A DNA stretch of 64,000 nt from Clitopilus passeckerianus (lineage: Eukaryota; Basidiomycota; Agaricomycetes; Agaricales; Entolomataceae), in assembly GCA_944990035.1 (NCBI GenBank), contig CALYLX010000100.1, positions 496,001 to 560,000 on the forward strand, written 5' to 3'. Of the stretch, positions 12,640-24,066 are shown in pieces (positions within the stretch are counted from its first letter, which is position 1; each line of letters starts with the position of its first letter). Under the pieces are notes generated by a model. The model was not told where the DNA came from. It saw nothing but the letters and a program-made list of their open reading frames with translations, and did no database searches. A program made the translations under genes and the position numbers.

Positions 12640-13397
12640 TTCGAGATGGCTTAAATGACCATTTCTATTTTCCTCGTCCAGCCAGGACTCTGTATTTATT
12701 CCTATGTAAAACGACCATGCGTACAATACGTCGGCAATATTTTACTTCAGCTGGTATACGTAGTGACCGCACGGATACAAGTCTTATATTACTCTGCCTT
12801 CGTGTATGCACATTTAGACGATACTCAGCTCACCAAATTATCCATCACGAGCACACGCACCAAAATGAGCCTCCTTGATCGTGTTCAGTATATACGCAGC
12901 GTTGGGGGTGGCACGATATCCTGATGCACAGGTGCTGTGAGGATCATCCAGTCCATAGAGGACAGGTATCCGGTGCTGGAGAGGCTTGTCTTGCCTCATG
13001 AAGAACAGGCCAGGCGAGTACAGTAGAGGGGCCAGATCTGCAAAACGACAAGGGGCGAGGATGTCGGCGCTTGGTTGAGTGGACCACAGATTATCAATGA
13101 GCAGTTGACCTAGAACCAGGACCTAATCTCAAACAAGCGTTTACAAGGAAGCAAGGACGAATGGTAATAACTGCGCATCTTCGAACCCCGTTATTATTCC
13201 CTGATGAATATAATCTATCGGTCAATCCTGGAACCATGTCAAGCGGCAACGGCAATGCTCAGACGCCAAATCGACCAATACCAATCAAAATCCTTTCAAT
13301 GGTCACATCCTCGGTTCAAATTTCGCAGAAACACCGTGTTACCATCGATTTTCCGCTTCAGGATTTCCCGTGCTCTTGAAACGAACGAAGAAAGTTT
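12640..13397. other. intergenic stretch downstream of NLR paralogue 1
   Basis: No gene was recognised. The 3' untranslated region of the preceding gene probably occupies the first 100-200 bp. Confidence 0.5.
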
Positions 13398-15260
13398 AGG
13401 CGAATACGGCTGGGAGTACCATTCCTGGTATTGAAGCGTTGGCCTCATAGTACTTGGAAGCTTGAGCAAAGGTATGTATTTTTCTAAAGATCGTCCTTTT
13501 CTCTCTACTTCCCGTCACCTCTTCTCAATATCTGCGAACACCTTCACTCGCCCTCTCTCGTGTTCGTCAAAGGAAAGAACAAATTTACTGATAGTATTGG
13601 TTTCTGACTAGGATGACCTTCTCCGGCTGAACCTCCCAGGATCATGATCCTTGCTATCTTGTGCCAAGAATCTGGTACGTCCACCTCCACTTCTCTTCGT
13701 CTGGCTCAGCACTCTAACCTTCTTACTTCTAGCTGTATCATTGAACTTCGGGGGCCCCTCGCTCGCATCTTCAGCAGCCGTCACGGTTCCCCAAGCTCTC
13801 TCTTGTTGACGCCAACATATCACTCCGTCTGGGTTGACGACCGAACGTTATCTTCGTGCAAGCATTCCTCCGTTCTCGGTCCCTCCCCTTCTGGCTGGCG
13901 CAAGACTGCTGGTACTATGAACTCGAGTACCAGTTAGAGCAACTTTTCATATTTAGAAGCAATGTCATATGGAATGGCGGTTACGGCGTTCTGCAAACCG
14001 GACGGCATCTTCTTGGCGACGAAATTTCTTGTTCTGAAGGAGAACATGGGGAGAAACAATTCCTCTCTACGAATCAGAGAAGTTGGGTCAAATATCTTGA
14101 CATGGTGATTGTCTTTTACCTTCCCTCGGACCAAATATCTGATCTCTCGTGCAGACTGTATCACTTGCCCAAAACCTGTGAGGGGATTGGGTCGCATGGA
14201 GAATCTTTCAGCGCGAACTTCGACTTCCGCTCACGTTGATTCACCGACTTCGCGTCGGGGATGCCATGGCCACATACCCTGTCTTCCATCGTCGTCTTCC
14301 TATAGTTTCCTGGACATTGGCGGCTGCCAAAACCTGGCAACATATGAGTGCTCACCACCGTATTTGGGCACCCGTATTCTTGGGCACCACCACGGCAAGC
14401 CACAGAAATATGGTCCTGGTATGTTTCTCGTAGTTTCCTCCGACATTCCTAAAGTTGAAGTGTTTCTTCAGATCCCTCAACTACTTCCTTTGTGCACCAA
14501 TGTTCATGGAAGACCTTCACCGAATGGGTATGCCCGTCAACCAACATCCTTCGCCGCATATAGGCACCTTTTTGCATCAACACGCGATTCTGTGGGGGGT
14601 CAGGCCTGCAATCTACTCCTTCATGAGTATGGCCGCGGCCTTTTGTGTCCTCGCACCTCCCGGCGACGGTATCTACGGAGGATTCGGCTGCCCTTCCTTC
14701 TTTCCCTGGTGCAGCATCCCCTGCTTCCTGCGGACCACGAATCCTATATCCTTCTGACTCCCACGTTGAGGCACTGCACGAGCATCGTCGGCTTCAGCCC
14801 ACCCCCAATAACTGTGTCTCCCTCCCTCCCCTCCCCTCTCAACCGACAACCTCCATCTTCCTGATTTCACAGCATATATCCACTTTTCTGCATCAAGGTG
14901 CAGTCCTATCATCGCCAGACTCGCCAACTACTTCTCCTCGGATCAAGTCAGCCAGTTGAAGTCCGGCTCTCAAATTCATCCCATGAACTCGTCTATGCTT
15001 GCAAATCCTGAGGACAGCATACACACCGGTCTAACACCGTGAGTGCTATTCGTGGTCTAGCAACCGCTGTCGTCTCTCGACGACGACAATTCCCCGTGTC
15101 TTCCTCGATGTACCTTTCAAGGTGCTGAACCAGCGTGATCGCTTTATCTCTCCTCCCCAACCACCCGAACACCAACTTCGCACCATCAACGCATTACATC
15201 AATAATAAACCTCCATCTTCCTGGTTCCATGGCATGCAACCACTTTCTTGTACTGTGCTG
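13398..15260 (+). pseudogene. decayed multi-exon coding relic, copy 3
   Basis: Alignable with 1801-3330: leader GGCGAATACGGCTG with CATTCCTGGTATTGAAGC, a GTATGTATTTTTC donor near 13473, a GTACGTCC donor near 13675, a CKPDGIFLA-coding segment near 13999, a GTATGTTTCTCGTAG donor near 14419 and a DSHVEALHEHRRLQ-coding segment near 14756-14800. Frames are broken by several stops. A local partial duplication is present: the CCTCCATCTTCCTG block near 14850 recurs near 15211. It sits upstream of NLR paralogue 2, as copy 2 sits upstream of paralogue 1. The function of the ancestral gene is unknown. Confidence 0.45.
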
Positions 15261-16258
15261 TTGACTTCTGTTACGGTTGGGACATAGAACAGGACGCGAG
15301 ATGCAGCGGGTCGGTTTCAAGAGCTTCAAAAGCGGAACCATGCTACCCCAAACTCTTGCTGGACTCAATTTCGATGAAGGACGCTCGCCCCTATTGTCAA
15401 GGTCGTCCGTGGATTTTCTGTGTATACCTGTACATCCTGGAACTTGCATGTGTTCAGCCTGCCCAAAAATCGACGCGATGGAGTGGCGCATCCAACATTT
15501 CAATTATCGGACTTCTCTATTGCGATATTGGGGGGCGACTGCGAGATCGAATAGACGCACCAGCTATCTCGACGGGAAGGGGACGGCGCAATCAGCCTAG
15601 CAAACGACGGCGTCACAAGGAATGCGCCTGGGTACCTGTGCACGGTGCCCTGGTCGTTGGCGATTAATTCACGTGAGTATTGTGGTTCCATTCTTGCATT
15701 ATATTTGATGCTGAATCGATATTTCAGGTAAGGATTGCCATTGGTCGTACTCACGCTGGCTGCACATCCAACGAAAGTCGTAACGCAGAATTGCGCGTGC
15801 GAGCTCTGGCTCAGTGGCTCTGCGTGGCATGTTGAGAGAGATGGCCAGGACAGTTGGTTGATCTTCGCGACTTGCTGCGAGTTTTATTGGACTTCACTAT
15901 ACATCATCCCGTACACATACTATAGAAGTCGTACCGTCAACTTTATGTCACAGTTGTACCTTGATCGAAACTTTGACCATGTAAAGGATGATTAAGCCGC
16001 TAGGCTCGTTGATGAGCCAACAATGAGGCCCTTCTTTGTCTTTTATTCTCTTCTTCTACCAGCTCGTCGCCGATATACCACATCCCTCGTCGACCCGGTT
16101 TGGAGTTATGAATTGGCTGTCTCCTTGCCATTTAATCATCGGCGCCAATTGTGAAAGCTGTGCCAATCACCGGCAGGTGCTGCAATCCCTACCCGTATCC
16201 GGAGAGATACAACGCTTGTTCTAGCACTCCATTCACTTGCTCCGGTCTGCTCTATGGA
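15261..16258. other. upstream region of NLR paralogue 2
   Basis: No independent gene was recognised. The segment around 16152 (GAAAGCTGTGCCAA) recurs at about 7994, upstream of paralogue 1, showing that the 5' flank was duplicated with the gene. Confidence 0.45.
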
Positions 16259-19200
16259 ATGGATTCGCTCAAAGCCACCGACCACGAACCTGTGGAGGGT
16301 AGCAATGAGAGACACCCAAAGAAACGCCCAACCCTCTCATTGCCTCACGTGGATCTCTCGATGCAATCAAACACTACGGTAGCTGGGCGCGATGTAACTA
16401 TCAACATTGCAGCCGACACAGCTCGGCGGCAACCCTTCGCAGGTAAACAGGAAAAGCTCCAATGGTCTCCTCTGGAAACTGACTGTACCGGCAGATATAC
16501 GCAATCTTGCCAATTGGGTGTCACCTTTGAACCATCATAAAGTTCACAAGGATGTGTTTGAAAAGGTTACAGAAGGAACTGGACTCTGGATCTTCGAACA
16601 TCCAAGGTTCATGGGCTGGCTAGCTAAGGAGACCAATACCCTCTGGGGAATGGGTATCCGTGAGTGATTTCCACGATTTCAGGGTGAATCAGGTCGTCTG
16701 ACAGAACCTGACTGCAGCGGGAGCGGGGAAAACCTGTTTAACGTGAGGTGTCTTTGCATACTTTTAGCTGCCAACAGGCCTGACGGAGCTTTCTTACAGG
16801 TCAGTTGTCGTTGAACACCTTATCAAGCACAAAAAGGCAACAGTCATCTACGTTTACTGTCAATACAACGATCAATTGTCCACTGCCGAAATACTGGCGT
16901 GTATGCTCAAGCAAATGGTCGAACGTTCTCAGGAAGTGGCCCAATATGTCTCAACTTCGCTCTATGAAAACTGCCTCCGAACCGAAACCAAGCCCTCAAA
17001 GTCAGAATTATTGACGACACTGCGAGGAGCGACTCGATCCTTTCCTGACCTCTTTCTGGTTGTGGACGCATTGGACGAGCTCAAGGAGGATGTTCGTCCG
17101 GAACTGATCAACGACCTCCTGTCCCTTCAGCTATCACTCTTCATGACGTCTCGCCCTCTTTCCGATCTCCCCACTTTAAAGGAGCCTGACTTTGTCATCC
17201 GAGCCCCAGACGATGACTTCCGCACTTTTCTCTCTTCCAAGATAGGATGCTTTCCTAAGTTGGAACCACTTCTCAGAGCACCTGGAGTTAGAGACGAAAT
17301 TATCACCAAGATTCACGCTCGATGCGAAGGGATGTGCGTACTATACATTTCCCGACACAACATACCCTGATACTGATAGCGTTTAGGTTTCTTCTCGCAA
17401 CTCTGCAGGTGGATGCCTTAGCATCGGGTGGCATCATTGATGCCAAAAGCCTGCGTGAAGCCGTGGATTCTCTGCCTACATCTCTGGACGACCGGTATGA
17501 GCTCACTGTAGGACGCATCCAAAGACAGAGCGCACGGGAAATGGATCTGGCTTGCAAGGCAATCGTGTTTGTCACACACGCTGCTTCCATTCTTAAAGTG
17601 GATGAGCTTCTTGAAGCTCTGACAATTGATACCGAGGCGGTCACTGTTGAGAGAGAGCGCCGTACAACTGAAGAAACGTTGATCGGTGTCTGTATGGGGC
17701 TGCTGACAATCGAGAAGGAAAGCGACACAGTCCAGTTGATTCGTACGTGTTCCCCTTATCTATTTCTTTCCTAGCTAACTCGAAGGCATTCGCTCATTCA
17801 GATTACACGGCGCAAGAATTCTTCGAAAGCCGGGCACATCCAGCGGTATTCGGGAACCCACATACATTCATTACAGATGCCTCGGCAGTATACCTGATTC
17901 ATGCAGATATCGAATCCAGCGTGATTGTTTCCGACAGCGATTTGCTGGATTTCAAACCTTACCCCTTCCTTCATTACGCCTGCTCTAATTTGGGCCATCA
18001 CACATACCGAGCAAGTGGCGGTGGAAAAGGTCAAATCCCCACCCATGTTCGTCAGCTTTTTGGAAAGCGACCTACTATACCACTGCCCCTCAGCTTCTTG
18101 GGAAGCCACGTTGACCATGTACAAGCAATTCATTTCGCTGCTCTTCATGGCCTGGATTCCCTGTTTGAGGATAACCTCGAAACCCTCGATCAAAACTCGA
18201 TGCTTGGATGTTCAGCCCTCTTCTATGCATGCCTAGGAGGACACATTGAACTTGCAAACCGAATCACCGACAGGTTCGAAGCCAGCCTCAATATTGGCTG
18301 CCCGACGAACTTTGGAGCAACTGTACTCCACGCTGCATCACGAAGTGGACAACCGGCTATTGTGAGACTCTTGTTACCAATGTTTAGGCAAAGAAGCGGC
18401 CTGGAAGCCATTCGGCGACTCTTTGGGCATGGTACTATTGACATCAACACCAAAATGTCGGACGGGCGAACAGCTCTGTTCCTAGCGTCGCAATATGGCC
18501 ATGGAGAAGTGGTCAGAGCGCTTCTAAACTACGCAAGCGACGTCGAGCAAGATGCCGAGCCCGTTATCGAACGGAATACATTGGGTACTTCATACCTTGG
18601 GCGAAACCGGGGGTCAATTCCGCTGCTCCGTAGCCCTGCCCACCTTGATGTCAACGCAAAGGATAAGGACGGGCGGCCACCACTCTACGTGGCTACCACT
18701 AATCAACACGAGGCCGTCATTCAGCTGCTTCTCAACTCCAGGGGCATAGACGTGAATGGACAGGCCAAATCAGGATGGACACCCCTCCACTTTGCCGCCC
18801 AGAATGGAGACGAGTCCACCGTTCGCTTGCTCCTCAACGCAACGGGGATAGAGGTCAATGCTAAAACTCGATCAAATTCAACACCGCTTCATAAAGCCGC
18901 CGACAGTGGCCACGAGTCAGTCGTTCGATTGTTACTTAGCTCTCCTGGCATAGATGCCAACGAGAGAGACGAGGAAGAATGGACTGCACTTCACTTTGCA
19001 GCCCAGAACGGACATGAAGTCGTGGTTCAATCTCTCCTCGAGTCTAAGGGGATAGATGCGCATGCAAAGACCAAAGGAGGATTCACACCACTTCACAAAG
19101 CAGCCGACCATGGGCACGAGTCGGTCGTGCGACTGCTCCTGAATTTCACAGGAGTAGAAATCAACGCCAGGAGCGAGTCAGGATGGACGCCTTTCCACCT

Positions 19201-21340
19201 TGCAGCCGTTAATGGGCATCATTCAGTGGTACAAGTGCTCCTCGACTCTACAGGCGTAGAAGCTGACCCAAAGACCATGTCAAAATCGACACCGCTTCAC
19301 AAAGCAGCTGGCAATGGACATGAGTCCGTTGTTGGGTTAATTCTTAGCCCTCCAGCCACGGATATTAATGAAACGGATGAAGACCGCTGGGCGCCACTCC
19401 ACTTTGCTGCCCAGCATGGTCACGAGCCGGTCGTTCGGTTGCTTCTCAATCAGACGCGCATAGAGATAAATGCGATGACTAAATCAAGGTCGACACCACT
19501 TCACAAAGCTGCCGACTCTGGGCACGAATCGGTTGTCAGATTGCTTCTTAGCTGTCCCGGTATAGACGTCAATCCAAGAGACGAAGAGGACTGGACCCCG
19601 CTTCACTTTGCAGCCCAGAACGGACATGAGCCAATCGTTCGATTGCTCCTTTCATCTACCGGCATAGAAACCAATGCGAAGAGCAAAAGTGGAGCGACAC
19701 CACTTCACAGAGCATCCGAAAATGGCCACGAGCTGGTCGTTCGACTACTCATGAACTCAATGACCACCGCGGCCGATGTAAAGTCGGATCAAGGACGGAC
19801 ACCCTTCCACAATGCCGCCGGCAGCGGCCATGACTCTGTCGTTCGCCTGTTCCTCAACTCGACCGCCGTAGAGGTCAATAACAGAGATGAAGGCGGCTGG
19901 ACTCCACTCCACTCTGCCGCCCAGAAAGGGCACGAGTCGGTAGTTCGATTGCTCCTCGACTCGGAGGGTATAGAGATCAATGCAACGACCAAATCGGGAT
20001 CGACAGCACTTCACAAAGCTGCCGACTGTGGGCACGAACCGGTTGTTAGACTGCTCCTCAGCCTCTCCGGTATAGACGTCAACGCCAGAGATGAAGAAGA
20101 CTGGACACCACTCCACTTCGCGGCCCAGAACGGGCACGAGTCGATCGTTCGATCGCTCGTTTCGTCTGCGGGTATAGTAATTAATGCAACAACCAAAACA
20201 GGGGAGACACCACTTCACAAAGCAGCCGACCATGGGCAGGAGCCGGCCGTTCGACTACTCTTGAACTCCATGACCGCCGAGGATGCTCATGCAAAGGATA
20301 AAAATGGAGTGACAGCACTTCACTTCGCCGCTCGCAGCGGGCATGAATCCGTCCTCCGCTTGTTCTTGAACTCACCAGGGGTGGAGGTTAATGTAAGGGA
20401 GGATGGTGGATGGACACCACTCCATTTTGCGGCCCAGAACGGATACGAGTCAACCGTTCGCTTGCTCCTGGGCACTATGGCCATCGAGGTCAATGCGAAG
20501 ACTACATCAGCATCAACACCACTCCACAAAGCGGCCGACCTTGGACATGAGTCGGTTGTTCGATTGCTCCTCACCTTCCCCGGGATAGAAATTAATGTGG
20601 CCGACGAAGAAGACTGGGTACCCCTCCACTTTGCGGCTCAGAATGGGTACGAGTTGATCGTCCGCTTGCTCCTCACGTCTCCGGGGTTGGAAGTCAATGC
20701 GAAGACCAAAACAGGGATGACACCACTTCACTATGCAGCCAAGAACGGCTACGAGTCAATCGTTCGGTTATTCCTCGACTTCGCGGGTGTAGAGATCAAT
20801 CCAAAGAACGAATCAGGATGGTCGCCACTCCACTTTGCGGTCCAACATGGGCAGGAGTCGGTTGTTCAACTGCTCCTCGAATCTAGCAGCATAGATATCA
20901 ACGCAACGACGGCGTCTGGTTCAACTGCACTTCACAAAGCAGCCGGCAATGGGTATGAGTCCATTGCTCAACTGCTCCTCAGCTCTGCCAGTATAAATGT
21001 CAACGTGACAGATGAAGCGGATTGGATGCCACTCCATTTTGCAGCCCAGAGTGGCTACGAATCGATCGTCGGATTGCTTCTCAACACCCCCGAAATAGCA
21101 ATCAACCACATAACAGCCGATAATGGATGGACGGCACTTCACTTTGCGGCTCAAAATGGACACAAAGAGGTCGTGCAGTTCCTGCTGGGGTTCAGTGGAA
21201 TAGACCCCTCTATTAGAGGTCAAGCGCCCCTAGACGAAACCCCTCTTGAAGCGGCCAGGTCGAAGGATCAGCACCACATTCTCGCTGTTTTCGAGGAAAT
21301 GGGATTTGCCAGTGCAGATAATGATTCGGAAACGACCTAA
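16259..21340 (+). CDS. NACHT-type STAND NTPase with ankyrin repeats (NLR-like), paralogue 2
   Basis: Exons 16259-16442, 16495-16659, 16718-16742, 16800-17333, 17387-17742 and 17802-21340 give 1600 residues. The N-terminal motif is VAGRDVTINI. Walker A is GIPGAGKT (Lys121) and Walker B is LFLVVDALDE, followed by LFMTSRP. About 29 ankyrin-like units follow: three divergent ones, then 25 regular ones from about 18670 to 21225, then a capping unit. The regular units alternate between a type starting STPLHKAAD-GHESVVRLLL and a type starting WTPLHFAAQNGHE, so the effective period is 204 bp. Exons 2, 3 and 4 are the same lengths as in paralogue 1 (165, 25 and 534 nt). The expected role is that of a recognition receptor with a sensing ankyrin superhelix; the partner is unknown. 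Confidence 0.88.
16718..16742 (+). other. 25-nt micro-exon carrying the Walker A core (paralogue 2)
   Basis: Flanked by acceptor GACTGCAG and donor GTGAGG. Encodes the end of a proline codon plus GAGKTCL. Same length and phases as in the other two paralogues. Confidence 0.8.
18670..21225 (+). repeat. ankyrin-coding tandem array with 204-bp two-unit period
   Basis: Twenty-five 102-bp units. Through most of the array, units alternate between a K type (STPLHKAAD..., ending GIDVN-RDEED) and an F type (WTPLHFAAQ..., ending GIEVNAKTKSG). Alternation is disturbed near units 11-12, 16-17 and 21, which look like later insertions or conversions. Confidence 0.88.
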
Positions 21341-22618
21341 TTTCTACCCTAGTACCTTCTTGCAATTATTCAGGCATCTATATTCATATTTCTCCCCACA
21401 ATCCTACAGTGGTTCGGAATCATTCAATTGTAATCAAGTGTATAAATATTATCAATACATGCTCCCACTGCCTTGTCCTAGTTTTCTGTTCGCCGTTAGA
21501 CAACAGCCCTCGTTCAAGCTCGAAGTCCTCGCGGACAAATCTCATGAGGTCCCCATAAAGAAGAATGCAGAATGATTGATGCCTAGGAAGTATCGCCTGC
21601 TTTTGTTGGAGCCGCACAAGCGGATGTCCCTTCTTAGGATCGAGACGACACGGTCCGAAAGACACCAAGTCGCTAATTGTGAGCAACTGGGTCAGGTGAG
21701 CCTTGGATTCCAAAATGGACCTGTAATTGTTGTTAACTGCGAAGTGAATCTCTATGAGAGTGAAAGACCTACAGTATGCAAGGCACCACGAGCTGACGTC
21801 AACGACAGACTTGCAGAGTCCAAATTTTAAGCTTGGCATCGTGCATAACTATGGAGGTGAATTTTCCTCGGTTTGTTCTGAGCAATTTCGTCAGCATTCC
21901 ATAGGGTGACTGTAGCACATATACCGACTTTGTCGTATCCGCTTGTGAAGATTTTCCACCCTGAACTAGTCGATGTATGCATACAGCCACTTGCAGCTAA
22001 ACGGCTAGGGTCCGCATATATGTAACACCACCACATATTATCTTCCTTGGGCTTCCACTGTAAAAGCTTATCAACATTTATGCAGTCTGAACCTAGCGCA
22101 TATACAAACCTTGACATGAATGATAGGTGATGTATTGCCCTGCAGAAGACGATGTGCTCGAGCAGGTAAACCAGGCAATACTAAATCCTTCTGAACATCT
22201 TGAGGCATAATACCCGCGTTCAAGGCCTCATCAAGAATGAGAATCCCGACGCCCCTTGTTAGACGGCCTTCGGTTTAGTTCTGTAGCCACATAAATATTC
22301 TTTCATCATAATGACGATCATTAAGAATGTACTGACCAATCACGTAAAATGTTCGGCCTAGATATCCGCGTCGAACAGGCCTCCTTCGTAGTGGTATTTG
22401 TGCAGCTTTTTTGCAACAAATTCCGAGGACCCTGCCATTAAATAAGCATGAATAACGAGACTGGTCCAGTAAAGATAAACTGTTCAGCCACGCAGATAGC
22501 CCGCCGTTGTTGTAAAGCCATAACAGAGCTTGGAGAAAGCAGATAATCCTGAGTGAGCAGTGAGAAACATGACGGTTCTGAACAAAGGGATTTGGTGGCT
22601 GTGACTGAGCACGATTTG
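21341..22618. other. intergenic stretch between NLR paralogue 2 and RNase P p30
   Basis: No gene was recognised. Open frames at 21420-21839 (-), 21576-21830 (+) and 21827-22117 (-) overlap on opposite strands and show no conserved motif. Confidence 0.4.
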
Positions 22619-24054
22619 ATGTTCTTCGACCTCAACGTTCCGGTGCCCAACGTCTTTCAAGCGGCGACGACAGCCTCAGCCTCCAGGAAAGGCAAAGGAA
22701 AGCCGCCTACGCAGAATGCACCTACTACGATAGCGTTTAGCGCTACTCAACTCACAGCTGTCGAGAGCCGGATTGATCTTTTGGTTCGGTGTGAGCCCTC
22801 AGCTTTTTTTCATCTTTGGTGCTGGAGTGCTCATAAACGCGCCGTTTTAGTGGGATATACTGTCTTTGCATTCAACCAGTCTATTGCTAAGAAGGTGGAC
22901 CCAAAAATCCATGTAAACGCTGCAGCAAGTCTGGTCGATCAGCTCAAGAAACGGCCTGGCATTGTCTACCTGAGACGGCTCAGTATCATCCTCGACGATG
23001 ATAGCGAAAAGGGATTTGGATTGGTGCGTTCTTTCACGTCAATGCAACTTATTTCTGTCTCTTATGCCTAATGTTTAGACCACAGCAAACGCTTCCTTAT
23101 TCACTTCATACGACCTAATCGGTCTTGTACCCCTAACACAGGCAACATTCTCCCTAGCTTGCCTAACGCATAGCATGCCATCCCCACTCACGGCCCACAT
23201 CATCTCGCTCCCTCTGACTCTCCCTCGCCTCTCCTTCTATCTAAAACACACCCTCGTCCGCACCGCTATCAAGAACGGTGCCGTCTTCGAGATCAGCTAT
23301 GTCGGCGCTCTAGGAGGCGAAAATGACACAATACTATCCAATGCTGGCGGTGCAGAGGATGGGCCTACTGCAAAACGGAACTGGTGGGCTGCTGCAAAAG
23401 AAGTCGTAAGGGTGACCAAGGGCAAGAATGTGCTCGTCAGCGGAGGAGTGGTTTCTGATGGAGATTTGAGAGCTCCTAATGATGTTGCCAACCTGTAGGT
23501 GGTATTTTCCGTCATAGCATCAATCTGTTTATTAACCACCCTGTTTATGCAGCATTACGATCCTTGGCCTACCTCAGGATGCTGCGCACGCATCTCTGAC
23601 AAAAACTCCAAAATACTTGGTTCTGCGAGCTCGTAAGGATATCTAGTTATCATGAAGCCTCGGGTCCTGACCCTTTTTTTTAAATTTAGAAACACGACAA
23701 ACATATCGTGCAGTATTCTCGGAACCAAAACTTGTCATTCCTGAGGGCTTTACCTCCGAATCCCGACATGCAGAAGACGCACCCACACCAGAAACAATTG
23801 CAACGAATACTGTCGGTACGGCTGCATCATCGTCAGCGTCAACACCAGCCCCTGCGCCGATAGCTCAACAACCTGCGCCGCCAGTTGTGAGTAAATCTGC
23901 AGCCCCACAGCCACAGTCGAAGAAACGGCCTCTGGAAGGAGAATCAGCCACTGCTGACAGCAAGACCAACAATAGCCAAGCGGAACCAGGAGAAAACAGG
24001 AAAAAGAAGCGGAAAAAGAACAAGGGACCGGGGAACCCCAATGCACCGCCATGA
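22619..24054 (+). CDS. RPP1: RNase P/MRP subunit p30 (Rpp30/Rpp1 family)
   Basis: Exons 22619-22790, 22851-23023, 23079-23494, 23553-23632 and 23690-24054 give 401 residues. The protein begins MFFDLNVPV and runs through LLVRLGYTVFAFNQ (across intron 1), a KKRPGIVYLRRLSI block, LVRTAIKNGAVFEISY, an NWWAAAKEVVRVTKGKN block, LVSGGVVSDGDLRAPNDVAN and ITILGL. This is the TIM-barrel-like p30 protein of nuclear RNase P and RNase MRP, which process tRNA 5' ends and rRNA precursors. The C-terminus is low-complexity and ends in a lysine/arginine-rich KKKRKKNKG stretch that could be a nuclear signal. An ATG 66 nt upstream is in frame; 22619 was preferred because family members begin close to the FDLN segment. 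Its 3' end converges on the F-box gene with 12 nt between the stop codons. Confidence 0.88.
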
Positions 24055-24066
24055 CATTAACGAGCA

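Noticed and set aside
18932..21223. Long minus-strand open frames opposite the ankyrin array of NLR paralogue 2, up to 158 codons
   Set aside because: Same cause: codon periodicity of near-identical repeats keeps the antisense frame open. No motif is independent of the array.
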